Shown: piece after piece, positions 1-8,527 of the stretch
Layout: each line of letters starts with the position of its first letter
How positions within the stretch are numbered: the first letter of the stretch is position 1
From: Deltaproteobacteria bacterium
GTDB lineage: Bacteria > Myxococcota_A > Polyangia > Polyangiales > Houyiibacteriaceae
Direction: 5' to 3'
Length of the DNA stretch: 64,000 nt
Assembly (NCBI GenBank): GCA_017644045.1
Contig: JAEPMI010000003.1
Coordinates: 620,001-684,000 of the forward strand
Notes under the pieces: model-generated
Databases searched by the model: none
What the model was told of the DNA's origin: nothing
Seen by the model: only the letters and a program-made list of their open reading frames with translations
Made by a program: the position numbers and the translations under genes

Positions 1-15
1 AGCAGAGCCGCGCAC

Positions 16-585
16 TCAGGCGGGGAGGTCGGCAGTCCGTTCGTAGATCACGTCGAGTGGGAGCGGGACGCCGGCGAGCTCGACCTGCCCCTCGGGCCCG
101 CGATCCACGAGCTTCCAGCTGCCATCGTCTTGCCGAGAGACGCACGTGGTCGCCCGGGTGTCGGTGTGGACGAAGAGCACCTCGGTCACGGAGGGAATCT
201 GACGGTAGTGGCCGAGCTTGGCGCCGAGGTCGTGGTCGAGAGTCGATTCGCTCAGCACCTCGACGACGGCCGTCGGGTTCAGGAGCGAGGCCGGGCGTGC
301 GGTGGTGTCGAACTGGGGCTCGTCGCAGACGACGACGAGGTCCGGGTACGTGTAGCTTTCGGTTGCGTCGACCCTGACTCGCTGGTCCTGCGTCCAGACC
401 CGGCAGGGGGAGCCCTCGAGCCCGTTGCCGAGGGCGCGCGCGATGTTCTGCACGATCTGGTTGTGGCGCGGTGACGCGCCCGCCATCGCGACGACCACGC
501 CGTTGAGCAGCTCCAGCTTGCCATCAGCCGCGGCGTCCATCTCGAGGTAGGCCTCCACGGAGACCTTCTTCGCGGTTGCTTCCAC
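16..585 (-). CDS. Uma2 family endonuclease-like protein
   Basis: This 189-aa protein matches the Uma2 (DUF820) family, a PD-(D/E)XK-fold group of putative restriction-like nucleases that are abundant in cyanobacteria and myxobacteria. Visible family signatures are the N-terminal 'VEAYLEM', the 'YTYPDLVVV' strand carrying the candidate catalytic Asp, and 'VVEVLSESTLDHD' followed by a Lys and 'LGHYR'. The GTG at 585 is preferred because it gives the usual family length of about 190 aa. The frame stays open upstream to 780, but that extension is Arg/Pro-rich and does not look like protein. Its biological role is unknown, as for most of the family. Fold and family are fairly secure; nuclease activity is inferred. 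Confidence 0.82.
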   Translation of the reverse strand: MEATAKKVSVEAYLEMDAAADGKLELLNGVVVAMAGASPRHNQIVQNIARALGNGLEGSPCRVWTQDQRVRVDATESYTYPDLVVVCDEPQFDTTARPASLLNPTAVVEVLSESTLDHDLGAKLGHYRQIPSVTEVLFVHTDTRATTCVSRQDDGSWKLVDRGPEGQVELAGVPLPLDVIYERTADLPA

Positions 586-706
586 TCTTGGAGTATCGCC
601 CGAACCAGAAGGCTCGTCGACCGGCGATCGGGAAGGAGGCCACCCGCGCGAGCGAAGGTGAGGCGTAGCTCGAGGTCGGCGCCGTAGCCCACGCGGAGCG
701 GGATGC

Positions 707-1660
707 TCAGCCCCGTGGGCGGTAGACGACGTCGAGCAGCGAGGCGTCTGCACACGCATGCGCCCACGTCGGGTGCCCATCGAACGAGCTGACGCGCCCC
801 AGTCGCTCGCCGTCGATGAACACGAGGCACAGGCCGTGCTCGGCTTCCCAGGCGCACTCGCATTCGAACGTCACGTACGCGACGTCGGTGTGCAGATACG
901 CGGAGCGGCTCCCCACCGTCGTCGAGAGGCTCGGTGTTCGTCCGAGCTGGACGTGTTGCCAGACATCCGCCGCCTGAGCGATGTCGGGCATGCCGTACGC
1001 CTCGCGCTCCTCGGCGCAGAACTCTCCCGTGATGTCGGCGTAGTACTGGAAGACCGGCTCCGTGGCTGACTCCAGGAGCTCGGGACCGGCACTCGCCAGG
1101 TTCGTGATGGCGGCGCCCAAGAGCTCGAGCTCGGCCTCGTCAGGCGGGTCCCAGATCCGAAAGCGCACCTCGTGTCCGCCCATGCACCGCAGCGGCGTGG
1201 GCGGGGTCTGCCAGCCGTCGAACTCGACCTGCGGCTCTCCGCCTGGCGGTACGTAGGTGTGGTAGCTCGGCTCGAGCTCGCCGCTGGAGAGCTTCAGCCA
1301 ACGTCGTCGTTCGGCGAGGGGGATCGGCACGTGGGCCGGCGACAGCGTGAGGCTGAGTCCCACCGTCTCGGCAGCGGGTCGCCCGACAGCATCCACGAAC
1401 TCGTTCAGGACCTCGTTCGCGGTCTCCGGATCGCGATGGATGCTCCGCAGCACCAGTTGCCCTTCCAGATGCAGCAGCAGCACCGCGCGTGGAGGGACGC
1501 CGAATCGCGGATAGGCGCACTTCGGGTCCGGCCCCTCGAACGGCGCCCGCGCCCGTGCGGTCACGGCGTCGACGAACGCGCGGTAGTCCGCCTCGCTGCA
1601 GGGCGCGGAGCCCAGCTGCTTCGCCAGGGCCCGCTCGGGGGAAGGTCGGTCACTCCACAT
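707..1660 (-). CDS. DUF6985 domain protein (immunity-like)
   Basis: A 317-aa protein. Its C-terminal third ('YVTFECECAWEAEHGL', a 'FIDGERLGRVSSFDGHPT' stretch) resembles the DUF6985 domain, which is often found in proteins near polymorphic toxins and is suspected to be immunity-related. The N-terminal two thirds are not recognised. There is no signal peptide. The ATG at 1660 is chosen because GAGGTG lies about six bases upstream; an in-frame GTG at 1666 is the alternative. It is transcribed in the same direction as the genes on either side, so the leftmost three genes may form a transcription unit. The domain assignment is by eye. Confidence 0.7.
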   Translation of the reverse strand: MWSDRPSPERALAKQLGSAPCSEADYRAFVDAVTARARAPFEGPDPKCAYPRFGVPPRAVLLLHLEGQLVLRSIHRDPETANEVLNEFVDAVGRPAAETVGLSLTLSPAHVPIPLAERRRWLKLSSGELEPSYHTYVPPGGEPQVEFDGWQTPPTPLRCMGGHEVRFRIWDPPDEAELELLGAAITNLASAGPELLESATEPVFQYYADITGEFCAEEREAYGMPDIAQAADVWQHVQLGRTPSLSTTVGSRSAYLHTDVAYVTFECECAWEAEHGLCLVFIDGERLGRVSSFDGHPTWAHACADASLLDVVYRPRG

Positions 1661-1690
1661 GGACACCTCGGTTCAGCATGCCATGACGCG

Positions 1691-2287
1691 TCATTGGTCC
1701 AGGCGGTGTTCTGCGTCCTTCGTTCCGCTCCAGGACAGCAAGCGCACATGACCGGTAGAGTCCGGCTCCGTGAGAGCGTAGGCGATCGCGTTGGGCTCAC
1801 GGAGGTCGATCACCCCAACGGCGGTGCCGTCGTGAGGGCCGCCTACGTCGACCTGGATGACGAACCGGTCCTCGAGGATCGCGACGAGCAGGTCCACCAG
1901 AGCGTCGTCTTGCTCACGTGGCTCTGCAAAGTGTGCCCACACGGTCGCGTGCGTATGCCACGGACCGAAGCCGAGGCTGGGCTCGTCGTCGCACATCCAG
2001 ATCAGAACATCTCTCGATGAATCGCCGGTCGGTGATCGGACGAGGAGACGCAGTCGTGAGGGGTGCTCTGGATCCGCCTCCATCGAGCTCGCGAGGTCCG
2101 GCCGTCGTTTCGCGATCGCGTGCGCCATGTACCGCGACTCGTCGTCGAGCTGTTCGAGCAGGGCTTCGAATGAGCGGGTCACGTGGGCCTGGTACCACGA
2201 GCTGAGCTTCACAGGACCGATCTCGACTGCTTCTGCCAGGTCGGTCCCCGACGCAGAGACTCCGTCTCTGCTCGACGGAACCCACAT
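1691..2287 (-). CDS. Hypothetical protein
   Basis: A 198-aa soluble protein with no family I recognise. It is acidic, has no signal peptide or membrane segment, and contains a central aromatic block ('DVLIWMCDDEPSLGFG', then 'PWHTHATVWAHF') followed by 'DALVDLLVAILEDRF'. The ATG at 2287 is preferred over one at 2311; the frame is open further upstream but overlaps the divergent lipoprotein gene. It ends 30 bp before the DUF6985 protein starts, so the two are probably co-transcribed. The size and the neighbourhood fit an immunity-type accessory protein, but nothing in the sequence proves that. Confidence 0.6.
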   Translation of the reverse strand: MWVPSSRDGVSASGTDLAEAVEIGPVKLSSWYQAHVTRSFEALLEQLDDESRYMAHAIAKRRPDLASSMEADPEHPSRLRLLVRSPTGDSSRDVLIWMCDDEPSLGFGPWHTHATVWAHFAEPREQDDALVDLLVAILEDRFVIQVDVGGPHDGTAVGVIDLREPNAIAYALTEPDSTGHVRLLSWSGTKDAEHRLDQ

Positions 2288-2344
2288 GGCTCTACGTTGT
2301 CTCTGCCCCATGCGCTGGGGCGAGCGATTCGAACGTGCGTTGCC

Positions 2345-3814
2345 GTGGGGTTGAGGGACGAGCGCGCGAGGTTCGCGGCTCTCATCCTCTTCGGCGGACT
2401 CCAGGTGCTGGGATGTGCGGCGAGCTCGTCGCACGTGCGTCACGAAGAGGGCAGGATGCCACCGACGGTCCGAATCGTTGCCGCGGCGGGCGACGAATCC
2501 TACGCGAGCCATGACGTTCGGTTTGCAGGCGACACGGCGGTCGCCTTCGCCAACTGGACATGGACTCCGGGGCGCGCGATGCGGTCTCGGCCACGGTCGT
2601 ACGTGCTCAGACCTCGCCCCGGAGGACTCCGCTGGTTCGCGTTCGAGACGCTCTACGCATGCTTCGATCCCGACGACGGCCGATATGGATTCGCATCCGG
2701 TCGCGGACCGCTGGGGATTGGCCCTTGGGCCGACGGACACCCCGTTCCGCCGGTGTCTCTCGTCCGGCTTCACGCTTTCGAGGGAGACGTTCGCCGCCGC
2801 TCATTGCCTGAAGGAGCCTGGGGCAACCAGTGCGCGACGGACCCGGAGGGCAATGTTCACGCGATTCTGACGGCGCCGGCCAGCGCGGACTTCGGAGATG
2901 GCTCCCTCCTCGGTCCCCGAGCGACCGGTCGAATCCTGGTCGCGGTCTCGTACGATTCCGAGCTGCGGCTGCGGTATGCGGTACCCCTTGCTGCGGCGGC
3001 CAATCCCGGTGGGCTCCGGCCCGTGCCCGTCTCCGACGGGCGGCTCGGCATCCTGGGCACCCATCCCATCGAGCGAATCTGGCAGACGCCCCTACCGGAT
3101 GAGCCGCGCTTCTTCGCCATCCTCGACCTCCGCAATCGGGAGGTCGAACGCATGTGGGGGTTCGGGGAGCGAATTCCCCCAACGGTCGAACGCCTGCTTG
3201 GAGCGACCGCGAGGACGCTCGACCGAGAAAGCGGGTTCTTGCGGGAGGCGCGGAGTCGCTGGGGCCCGGACATTCACGCGAGACCGGGGACCTATCGATC
3301 CGGGCCCGAGGCCGACTTGCGCCTGTTCCCCTGGCGAGCGGGCTTTGCGGCGACGATCTTCGTCGGCCGAGACGGGTCGAGTCGCGCTCTACGGGTGGAG
3401 CTGGACCGAGAGGCTCGGATCCTACGAGCCTTCGATCTCGGGAACGCTCGAGGTCTCGTGGGCTCTCAGTCAGCCGGCCTCGGTCACAACCGCTTCGTCG
3501 TCCAACGGCCAGGCCTGCTGGAGATCGTTGCTCTGGGTGGCCGACCCGTCGCCACCTTTCCCATTCGCGCTCGCGGACATCCGAGCTGCGAGGTCGGCGG
3601 ACGAAGAGCAGAGGGTCGGCTCACGGGCGATGGAATCGCGCACTGGGTGATCGAGGTCGCGTGTCTCGACGCGCCGGCGCGCATGCCTGTCCACGTTCGA
3701 GTCGGCCACCAGAGCCTCGTCGTGCCGGCTCGCACCGCAACGCTGCTTGTGGAGGTGCGTTCCGGAGGGGCGCGACCAGATCCACCAGCAGTCGAGTTCC
3801 CGCGTCGCAACTGA
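2345..3814 (+). CDS. Hypothetical lipoprotein
   Basis: A 489-aa predicted lipoprotein. From the GTG at 2345 (TTG at 2351 is the alternative) the N-terminus reads as a lipoprotein signal: Arg-rich start, hydrophobic 'FAALILFGGLQ', then the lipobox 'VLGC'. The mature part is a run of short beta-strand-like segments with repeated Trp/Arg-Gly motifs, which suggests a beta-propeller-like fold, but no known repeat family is evident. It is divergent from the upstream hypothetical gene, with only 57 bp between the starts, so their promoters must overlap. Location at the outer or inner membrane is inferred from the lipobox only. Confidence 0.65.
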   Translation: MGLRDERARFAALILFGGLQVLGCAASSSHVRHEEGRMPPTVRIVAAAGDESYASHDVRFAGDTAVAFANWTWTPGRAMRSRPRSYVLRPRPGGLRWFAFETLYACFDPDDGRYGFASGRGPLGIGPWADGHPVPPVSLVRLHAFEGDVRRRSLPEGAWGNQCATDPEGNVHAILTAPASADFGDGSLLGPRATGRILVAVSYDSELRLRYAVPLAAAANPGGLRPVPVSDGRLGILGTHPIERIWQTPLPDEPRFFAILDLRNREVERMWGFGERIPPTVERLLGATARTLDRESGFLREARSRWGPDIHARPGTYRSGPEADLRLFPWRAGFAATIFVGRDGSSRALRVELDREARILRAFDLGNARGLVGSQSAGLGHNRFVVQRPGLLEIVALGGRPVATFPIRARGHPSCEVGGRRAEGRLTGDGIAHWVIEVACLDAPARMPVHVRVGHQSLVVPARTATLLVEVRSGGARPDPPAVEFPRRN

Positions 3815-3924
3815 CGCAGTCACTGGTTGCTGTGCGGGCGTGATCTCGCGAGACGACCCGAGCAACCGCAAACGGATCTCAGCAACCGGCATCACGACCG
3901 GCATCGAACGACGGTACGCCGATC

Positions 3925-5277
3925 TCAGCGGGCGACGTCGACGCGCCGGACCCACAGCTCGGTCCCGTTCCACCACGCGACCAGGAAGCCACCCTCGTCG
4001 CTCCCGACCGCGCACGACACAATGTCGCCCCGGAACGTGCTCTCCACGACGGCTACCGGCTGCCCGCGTGGTGCGCCGTCAGGCCCGACCAGAGCGAAGC
4101 CGATGCCACTGCCGCCGCGGCTGCCCGAAGGAAGGCCGTAGCAAGCGCCAGCGAGACCGAGTTTGTTCGAGCCGACCGCTGCAATGGGCTCGTCGGCTAT
4201 GGGACCAGTCGCATCGCGCGAGGCTATCGGAGCTCGCTCGCTCTCCACCGAGAGGTCGAAGGGATCGACGACTTGCGTCATCAGGCGGTCCCCTTCCCAG
4301 GCGAACGCCACCGCCACGTCTCGAAGGTCGGTGAACGCGCTCTCCGTTCCCGAGAGGTCGAGCGGAACCAAGCCGAGCAGCTCTTCGCCGTCCGTGACCG
4401 CGACCTGGGCACGAGTCTCCGTCCGACCCTGCACCATGAGCGCCAGGCGGCTTCGTAGCCCGGCGCCGTGCAGTGCATGGAAAGTGGCCACCCCTGATGA
4501 AACGGCCGGCTCGGGACGCCCGGCACGAATCGTCCTGAGCCAGAGCGTGTCGCCGTCCGACGAGGCACCGATCCAGCGGTCTCCCTGGCTGAGGCGGACC
4601 AGATCCGCGGGCCGAGCAACGCCGTCTCGATAGCCCAGCCACCCGGTCGCCGGCCGCAGCTCGCGATCGAAGAGGCGGGCGTAGGTGTGCCGCCCCTCGT
4701 CACGACTTGCCTCTGCCGCGATGCCCCATCGACCTTCGGCCCAGCGCAATGCCACCGGGGTGATGATGGTGAAGGCGTCGTCATTGGGTGGGTTCTCGAG
4801 AGGGCGGGGCGAAGTGAGCGGCGTACCATTCTCCTCCAGCTCCCAGAACAGGAGTCCGGCGGGTGTGTCGCTACGCGTCGTGGGCTCGGTCTGCCCCGCC
4901 AAGACACCCCAATAGCCAGGTCCCCAAGCGACCCGCAGTCGTTCCCAGAGTGGGATGCCCGCGGCTCGGGAGGTGAGCTGAACCGGCTCGGAAAGGACGC
5001 AGCACGGATCGTCCGGGCCGATGGCGGGCGGTTCCTCCCAGTCGTCTGCCTCGGGGTAGTCGCTCGGGCGTGGGTCCGGACCCGGGTCCGGGTCGGGCTC
5101 CGGCGGCAGCGGTGGACCCGCATCGATGGGGCCGGTCGGCCTGCCGGCATCGCGGGGAACGGGTGGGGCCTCGGGGACCGGACCCCCGTCCAGCGGTTCA
5201 CCCGTTTCTGCGCGGTGGCTGAGATAGCACCCGGTAGCCAACGAAGCCGCCAGATACAGGAGTGCGAGTCGATTCAT
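3925..5277 (-). CDS. Hypothetical lipoprotein with Pro/Asp/Gly-rich linker
   Basis: A 450-aa lipoprotein. The ATG at 5277 gives 'MNRLALLYLAASLATGC', a clean signal peptide with lipobox LATGC. A Pro/Asp/Gly-rich linker (roughly residues 30-75) follows, then a domain built from repeated strands ('GRWGIAAEAS', 'DRWIGASSDGDTLWLR', 'GGFLVAWWNGTELWVRR') typical of myxobacterial beta-propeller-like secreted proteins. The linker probably spans from the membrane anchor to the folded domain. The open frame extends upstream to 5850 across a repeat region that is not credible protein. It is convergent with the preceding lipoprotein gene. Confidence 0.72.
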   Translation of the reverse strand: MNRLALLYLAASLATGCYLSHRAETGEPLDGGPVPEAPPVPRDAGRPTGPIDAGPPLPPEPDPDPGPDPRPSDYPEADDWEEPPAIGPDDPCCVLSEPVQLTSRAAGIPLWERLRVAWGPGYWGVLAGQTEPTTRSDTPAGLLFWELEENGTPLTSPRPLENPPNDDAFTIITPVALRWAEGRWGIAAEASRDEGRHTYARLFDRELRPATGWLGYRDGVARPADLVRLSQGDRWIGASSDGDTLWLRTIRAGRPEPAVSSGVATFHALHGAGLRSRLALMVQGRTETRAQVAVTDGEELLGLVPLDLSGTESAFTDLRDVAVAFAWEGDRLMTQVVDPFDLSVESERAPIASRDATGPIADEPIAAVGSNKLGLAGACYGLPSGSRGGSGIGFALVGPDGAPRGQPVAVVESTFRGDIVSCAVGSDEGGFLVAWWNGTELWVRRVDVAR

Positions 5278-5513
5278 GGTCACTTGTCGCCCTGGACCGC
5301 CCCGGTTTTCAACCAGCATGGGGCGGAGCGAGCCACGTCTCGCTCGACCGTCTACGCCGTCAGCGGTCATCGCCGCCTCTCGTGGGCGCGTCCCTTCGAC
5401 CCTCCCGCGAAACGAAATTCTGGAGCATCGCGGTTGCGCCACATGCGTCGCACCTAGTGCGCACATGTGACCCATTGGGCACCAATGAGCGGATCCGAGT
5501 CCTCCAAAACTCA

Positions 5514-5528
5514 CTATCACGGTGATAG
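5514..5528. promoter_or_regulatory. 15-bp palindrome, candidate operator
   Basis: CTATCAC-G-GTGATAG is a perfect dyad with 7-bp arms, 129 bp upstream of the MopE-like gene start. It is A+T-richer than its surroundings. Binding by a dimeric repressor is an inference; no regulator gene lies beside it. Confidence 0.35.
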
Positions 5529-5571
5529 GTGGACCTGCGCGAAGGGCGGCCCGCAGGACATCCCGGGCAGG

Positions 5572-5589
5572 TTGGCTCCGCGGAGCCAA
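5572..5589. repeat. Dispersed palindrome copy 1
   Basis: A perfect 18-bp palindrome, TTGGCTCCGCGGAGCCAA. It is the leftmost of ten copies found between 5.5 and 25.7 kb. It is followed by AGCCCGTGGTCG, similar to the AGCGCGCGGTCG that follows the copies at 8354 and 9576, so the homology is longer than the palindrome itself. Confidence 0.85.
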
Positions 5590-5656
5590 GCCCGTGGTCG
5601 CCTGCTTCACATTCCGCGCGGTCGGTCTCCATGGGGGTGTGAATGGAGGAATCCCC

Positions 5657-7642
5657 GTGATCCACGACCGCCCCGAGCCCGAGCACACCGCGTCGGAAGA
5701 ACCCAAGCGACATGGGAGGCACGCGCCAGGGCCGCAGAACCTGCCGCCGCCGTGGCGGTGCGCGGCGCTGGCCCTCGGGCTCCTCGGGATGCTGGCCTGT
5801 GGCGACGACGGAGGCTTCACCCCCGACGGAGCGCCACCGCCCTGCGTCACGGCCGAGGATTGCGATGACGGGGTCTACTGCAACGGCTCCGAGGTGTGCG
5901 ATCCGAGCTCGGCAGCGGCGAACGCTGACGGTTGCCTTCCGGGCGCCGACCCCTGCGCCGGGAGCGAGTGCGACGAGGCGAGCGGGACGTGTGTCGAGGG
6001 CACCTGCCAGGACCGAGATGGCGACGGGCGGCAAGACGCCGCGTGCGGCGGCGACGACTGCGACGACGACGACCCCGACCGCTACCCAGGCAACGTGGAG
6101 GTCTGCGACTCGGCGGGACACGACGAAGACTGCGACCCCAACACCCTCGGCTCCGACATGGACATGGACGGCTACGTCGACGAGGCGTGTTGCAACCTAC
6201 GGAGCGATGGCGCTCTGCGCTGCGGGGCCGACTGCGACGACGCCAGCGCGGACATCAATCCGGAGTCGGTGGACAGCTGCGGCGGCGGTGACCAGGACTG
6301 CGACGGCGACATCGACGAGGAACCGGACCTGGTCTTCTATCGAGACCTCGACGGCGACGGATATGGCGTCCCCGACGACACCGTCATGGCCTGCGGGGCC
6401 CCTTCCGGGTACGCGCTGGTGGCCACCGACTGCAACGACATGGTCGCGGCCCAGAACCCCGGCGAACGAGAGCTGTGCGACCTGGAGGTCGGCGAGACGC
6501 CCGACCCGTTGCTGCACGATCAGGACTGCGACGGTGCCGTCGACGAGGGATGCGGCTGCACGCTGGGAGCGCGGCGAGACTGCGGGAGCGCGACCGCGAT
6601 GACCGGCGTCGGCCGCTGCCGGCCGGGCGTTCAGGACTGCATCGACATGCCCGCTGGAACCGAGTGGGGGTCGTGCTCCTCCATCGAGCCCCGAGACGAG
6701 CTCTGCAACGGGGAAGACGACGACTGCGACGGCTCGGCCGACGAGACCTTCCAGTGTGTTCGAAACACCCTCGCCACCGGCGCCACGCCCTGTGGCACGA
6801 GCGGCGGCACCCGCCAGTGCGGCTCGGACTGCAGCTGGGAGGAGCCTGCCTTCGGTCGTCCGGAGGACGCGGCGACCTGCAACTATTGCGACGACACCGC
6901 GGGAGGGGTCAATCAGGAGCTCCCCTACGCGACCAGCGACCGGATGGTGGCGATCACCGCGTCGGGCCGTGCCATCGAGGGCGTCGCTGAGGAAGGGGCC
7001 GACACCTACAGCCTGATCCGGAGCGACCAGCCGAACGCGGCCGGCGCGATCACCTCACCGGCGTTCACCATGGGTCATGGAACCGCCACGATCACGACGA
7101 GCCTGAGGGCGAACCGAGGCACGGCGTCGAACGTCGGCGACGGCTGGGCGCTCTACCTGATCGAGGACTCGGCGCCGCCGTACATGGGCAACATCGGCCG
7201 CGACCTCGGGGCACCCCTCGGGAAGAACGGCTTCGCCATCGAGTGGGTCTTCTACCGCCGAAGCGATGGAAGCCAGACCGAGAACACCGGGTACTTCCGC
7301 CACCTCCGGACGGGCCTCTCCGATCCGATCATCGACACGGCCGCGAACCTGTTGCCGCGCCTGAACGGGACGGTCTCCACGACCGTGACCCAGGCGGTTA
7401 CCGTCACCATCACCCCCGACGACATGGCGACCGCGGCCAACGAGACGACGGTGCGCGCCATCGTGGGCTCCTCGGGGACGCTCGACTGCGGGCCGACCTC
7501 GACACCCTGCCCGTTCCGGGTGACCCCGGGGGATCGCTATCGCTTCGGACTCTCGGCAGGCACCGGCTCGTGGACGGCCTCGATCTGGTGGAGCATCTTC
7601 GGCGGCGCACCCGCCATCCAGCTGACCGACCTCTGCCCCTGA
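5657..7642 (+). CDS. MopE-like metal-binding-motif lipoprotein
   Basis: A 661-aa secreted lipoprotein. The GTG at 5657 is fixed by GGAGGA seven bases upstream. A basic N-region of about 40 residues precedes 'ALGLLGMLAC', the signal and lipobox. The first half carries repeated Asp/Cys motifs of the MopE 'putative metal-binding motif' type ('DRDGDGRQDAACGGDDCDDD', 'DQDCDGDIDEE', 'YRDLDGDGYG', 'ADCDDASADINPES', 'EDDDCDGSADE'), which resemble calcium- or copper-binding loops. The second half (about residue 420 on) has a lectin-like beta-sandwich look ('DGWALYLIEDSAPPYMGNIG', 'GFAIEWVFYRR'). In myxobacteria such proteins sit on the cell surface; the ligand here is unknown. Confidence 0.82.
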   Translation: MIHDRPEPEHTASEEPKRHGRHAPGPQNLPPPWRCAALALGLLGMLACGDDGGFTPDGAPPPCVTAEDCDDGVYCNGSEVCDPSSAAANADGCLPGADPCAGSECDEASGTCVEGTCQDRDGDGRQDAACGGDDCDDDDPDRYPGNVEVCDSAGHDEDCDPNTLGSDMDMDGYVDEACCNLRSDGALRCGADCDDASADINPESVDSCGGGDQDCDGDIDEEPDLVFYRDLDGDGYGVPDDTVMACGAPSGYALVATDCNDMVAAQNPGERELCDLEVGETPDPLLHDQDCDGAVDEGCGCTLGARRDCGSATAMTGVGRCRPGVQDCIDMPAGTEWGSCSSIEPRDELCNGEDDDCDGSADETFQCVRNTLATGATPCGTSGGTRQCGSDCSWEEPAFGRPEDAATCNYCDDTAGGVNQELPYATSDRMVAITASGRAIEGVAEEGADTYSLIRSDQPNAAGAITSPAFTMGHGTATITTSLRANRGTASNVGDGWALYLIEDSAPPYMGNIGRDLGAPLGKNGFAIEWVFYRRSDGSQTENTGYFRHLRTGLSDPIIDTAANLLPRLNGTVSTTVTQAVTVTITPDDMATAANETTVRAIVGSSGTLDCGPTSTPCPFRVTPGDRYRFGLSAGTGSWTASIWWSIFGGAPAIQLTDLCP

Positions 7643-7827
7643 GGGCCGGCGGCTCTCGCCGCAGTCGGACCGACGGCCGCATGGGGAGGCGAGCAGGCTC
7701 CATACGTCCTCGGACACCGGGGGCTACCTCGAAGCGTCGCTCAGAGGAACGGATTGGGTTGAACCCCATCACGCCAGGATACTGCACCGGCAAAGCGCCG
7801 ATTGGGATGGGGTGGATGAGGAGCGGA

Positions 7828-8247
7828 TCACGCCCCAGCGATGGCCGCGATCGCGGAGGCGTAGTCGCGCCGAAGGCGGCGCCTGGGCACCGGCGGCGGG
7901 GTCCCGCGCAGCTGGCCCATGAGCTGGCGGAACGCGCGGCTACCCGTCCGGGTGAAGGCGAGACCCAGCGCGACTCCCCGGTCGTGCGGTCGTCGACCAC
8001 GGAGGACGCGGGCGACCTCCGCCTGGGCGACGACCTCGGACGCTCCGTCGAAGAGATGGATCAAGACCAGCTCGTGGAGGTCCCCCGGGTCGCCCTCCGC
8101 AGCGAGGAGCATCCCCGTCTCGGAGATGTCGAGCACCTTCGTGTCCAGCATCGAGTAGCGCTCGAGGGAGACCGCCTCGCAGCGAAGGGGAGCGACGCGC
8201 CGTAGGGCCCCTCGCTGGTGGATGGTTCCGATCGAGGGGGCGTGCAT
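7828..8247 (-). CDS. PilZ domain protein, copy 1
   Basis: A 139-aa single-domain PilZ protein. The N-terminal 'RGALR' matches the RxxxR element and 'LDISETGMLL' matches the [D/N]xSxxG element; together these bind cyclic di-GMP in PilZ domains. The C-terminus is a basic tail ('PVPRRRLRRDYASA'). It has two close paralogues in this window (11979-12332 and 13031-13450), nearly identical at the nucleotide level. The ATG at 8247 matches the start of copy 3. It probably acts as a c-di-GMP-responsive adaptor, but no target can be read from the context. Confidence 0.8.
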   Translation of the reverse strand: MHAPSIGTIHQRGALRRVAPLRCEAVSLERYSMLDTKVLDISETGMLLAAEGDPGDLHELVLIHLFDGASEVVAQAEVARVLRGRRPHDRGVALGLAFTRTGSRAFRQLMGQLRGTPPPVPRRRLRRDYASAIAAIAGA

Positions 8248-8308
8248 GAAGCCAAGGTATCCGCGGCGGGCGGAGGGGCGCGAGTTATCAGCGGAGGGGC
8301 GAGTCGAC

Positions 8309-8371
8309 ATGGCTCCGCAGAGCCACGTCTTCTCGGAGCGGCTCCTCGGCAGGTTGGCTCCGCGGAGCCAA
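8309..8371. repeat. Dispersed palindrome copies 2 and 3 (pair)
   Basis: Copy 2 (8309-8326) is degenerate (ATGGCTCCGCAGAGCCAC). Copy 3 (8354-8371) is the perfect 18-mer TTGGCTCCGCGGAGCCAA. Their 45-bp spacing nearly equals the 44-bp spacing of the pair inside the HNH gene. On the minus strand the stretch can be read as 'ARLAPRSQPAEEPLREDVAL', closely matching 'ARLAPRSQPTEAALQDELAP' of that HNH protein, so this intergenic piece is a decayed copy of the HNH 3' region. It lies in the 280-bp gap between the PilZ gene and the next lipoprotein gene. Confidence 0.75.
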
Positions 8372-8527
8372 GCGCGCGGTCGGCTCGGGCGGCGTCTGCC
8401 CCTCATCGCCGGCACGCCGGTCGAAGCGGCTCTCGCGCCAAGCTCTCGCTGCGAAACGGACCGCGGGCACTCGGCGACAGTCTTCGGTCCCGCGCTCCCG
8501 GCGATCGCGATCAGTTACGCTCCGGCG

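Larger units (their letters stand above)
5278..5656. promoter_or_regulatory. Divergent intergenic region with palindrome and repeat remnant
   Basis: This 379-bp gap separates two divergent lipoprotein genes and must hold both promoters. It contains a 15-bp palindrome at 5514-5528 (CTATCAC-G-GTGATAG), a plausible repressor operator. It also contains a fragment (about 5531-5600) resembling the 3' end of the HNH endonuclease gene at 9.3 kb: the block that encodes 'LRAALRAGPP' there and the TTGGCTCC/GGAGCCAA palindrome that encodes 'LAPRSQ'. A good ribosome binding site (GGAGGA at 5645-5650) serves the rightward gene. No -35/-10 pair could be assigned confidently. Confidence 0.5.
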
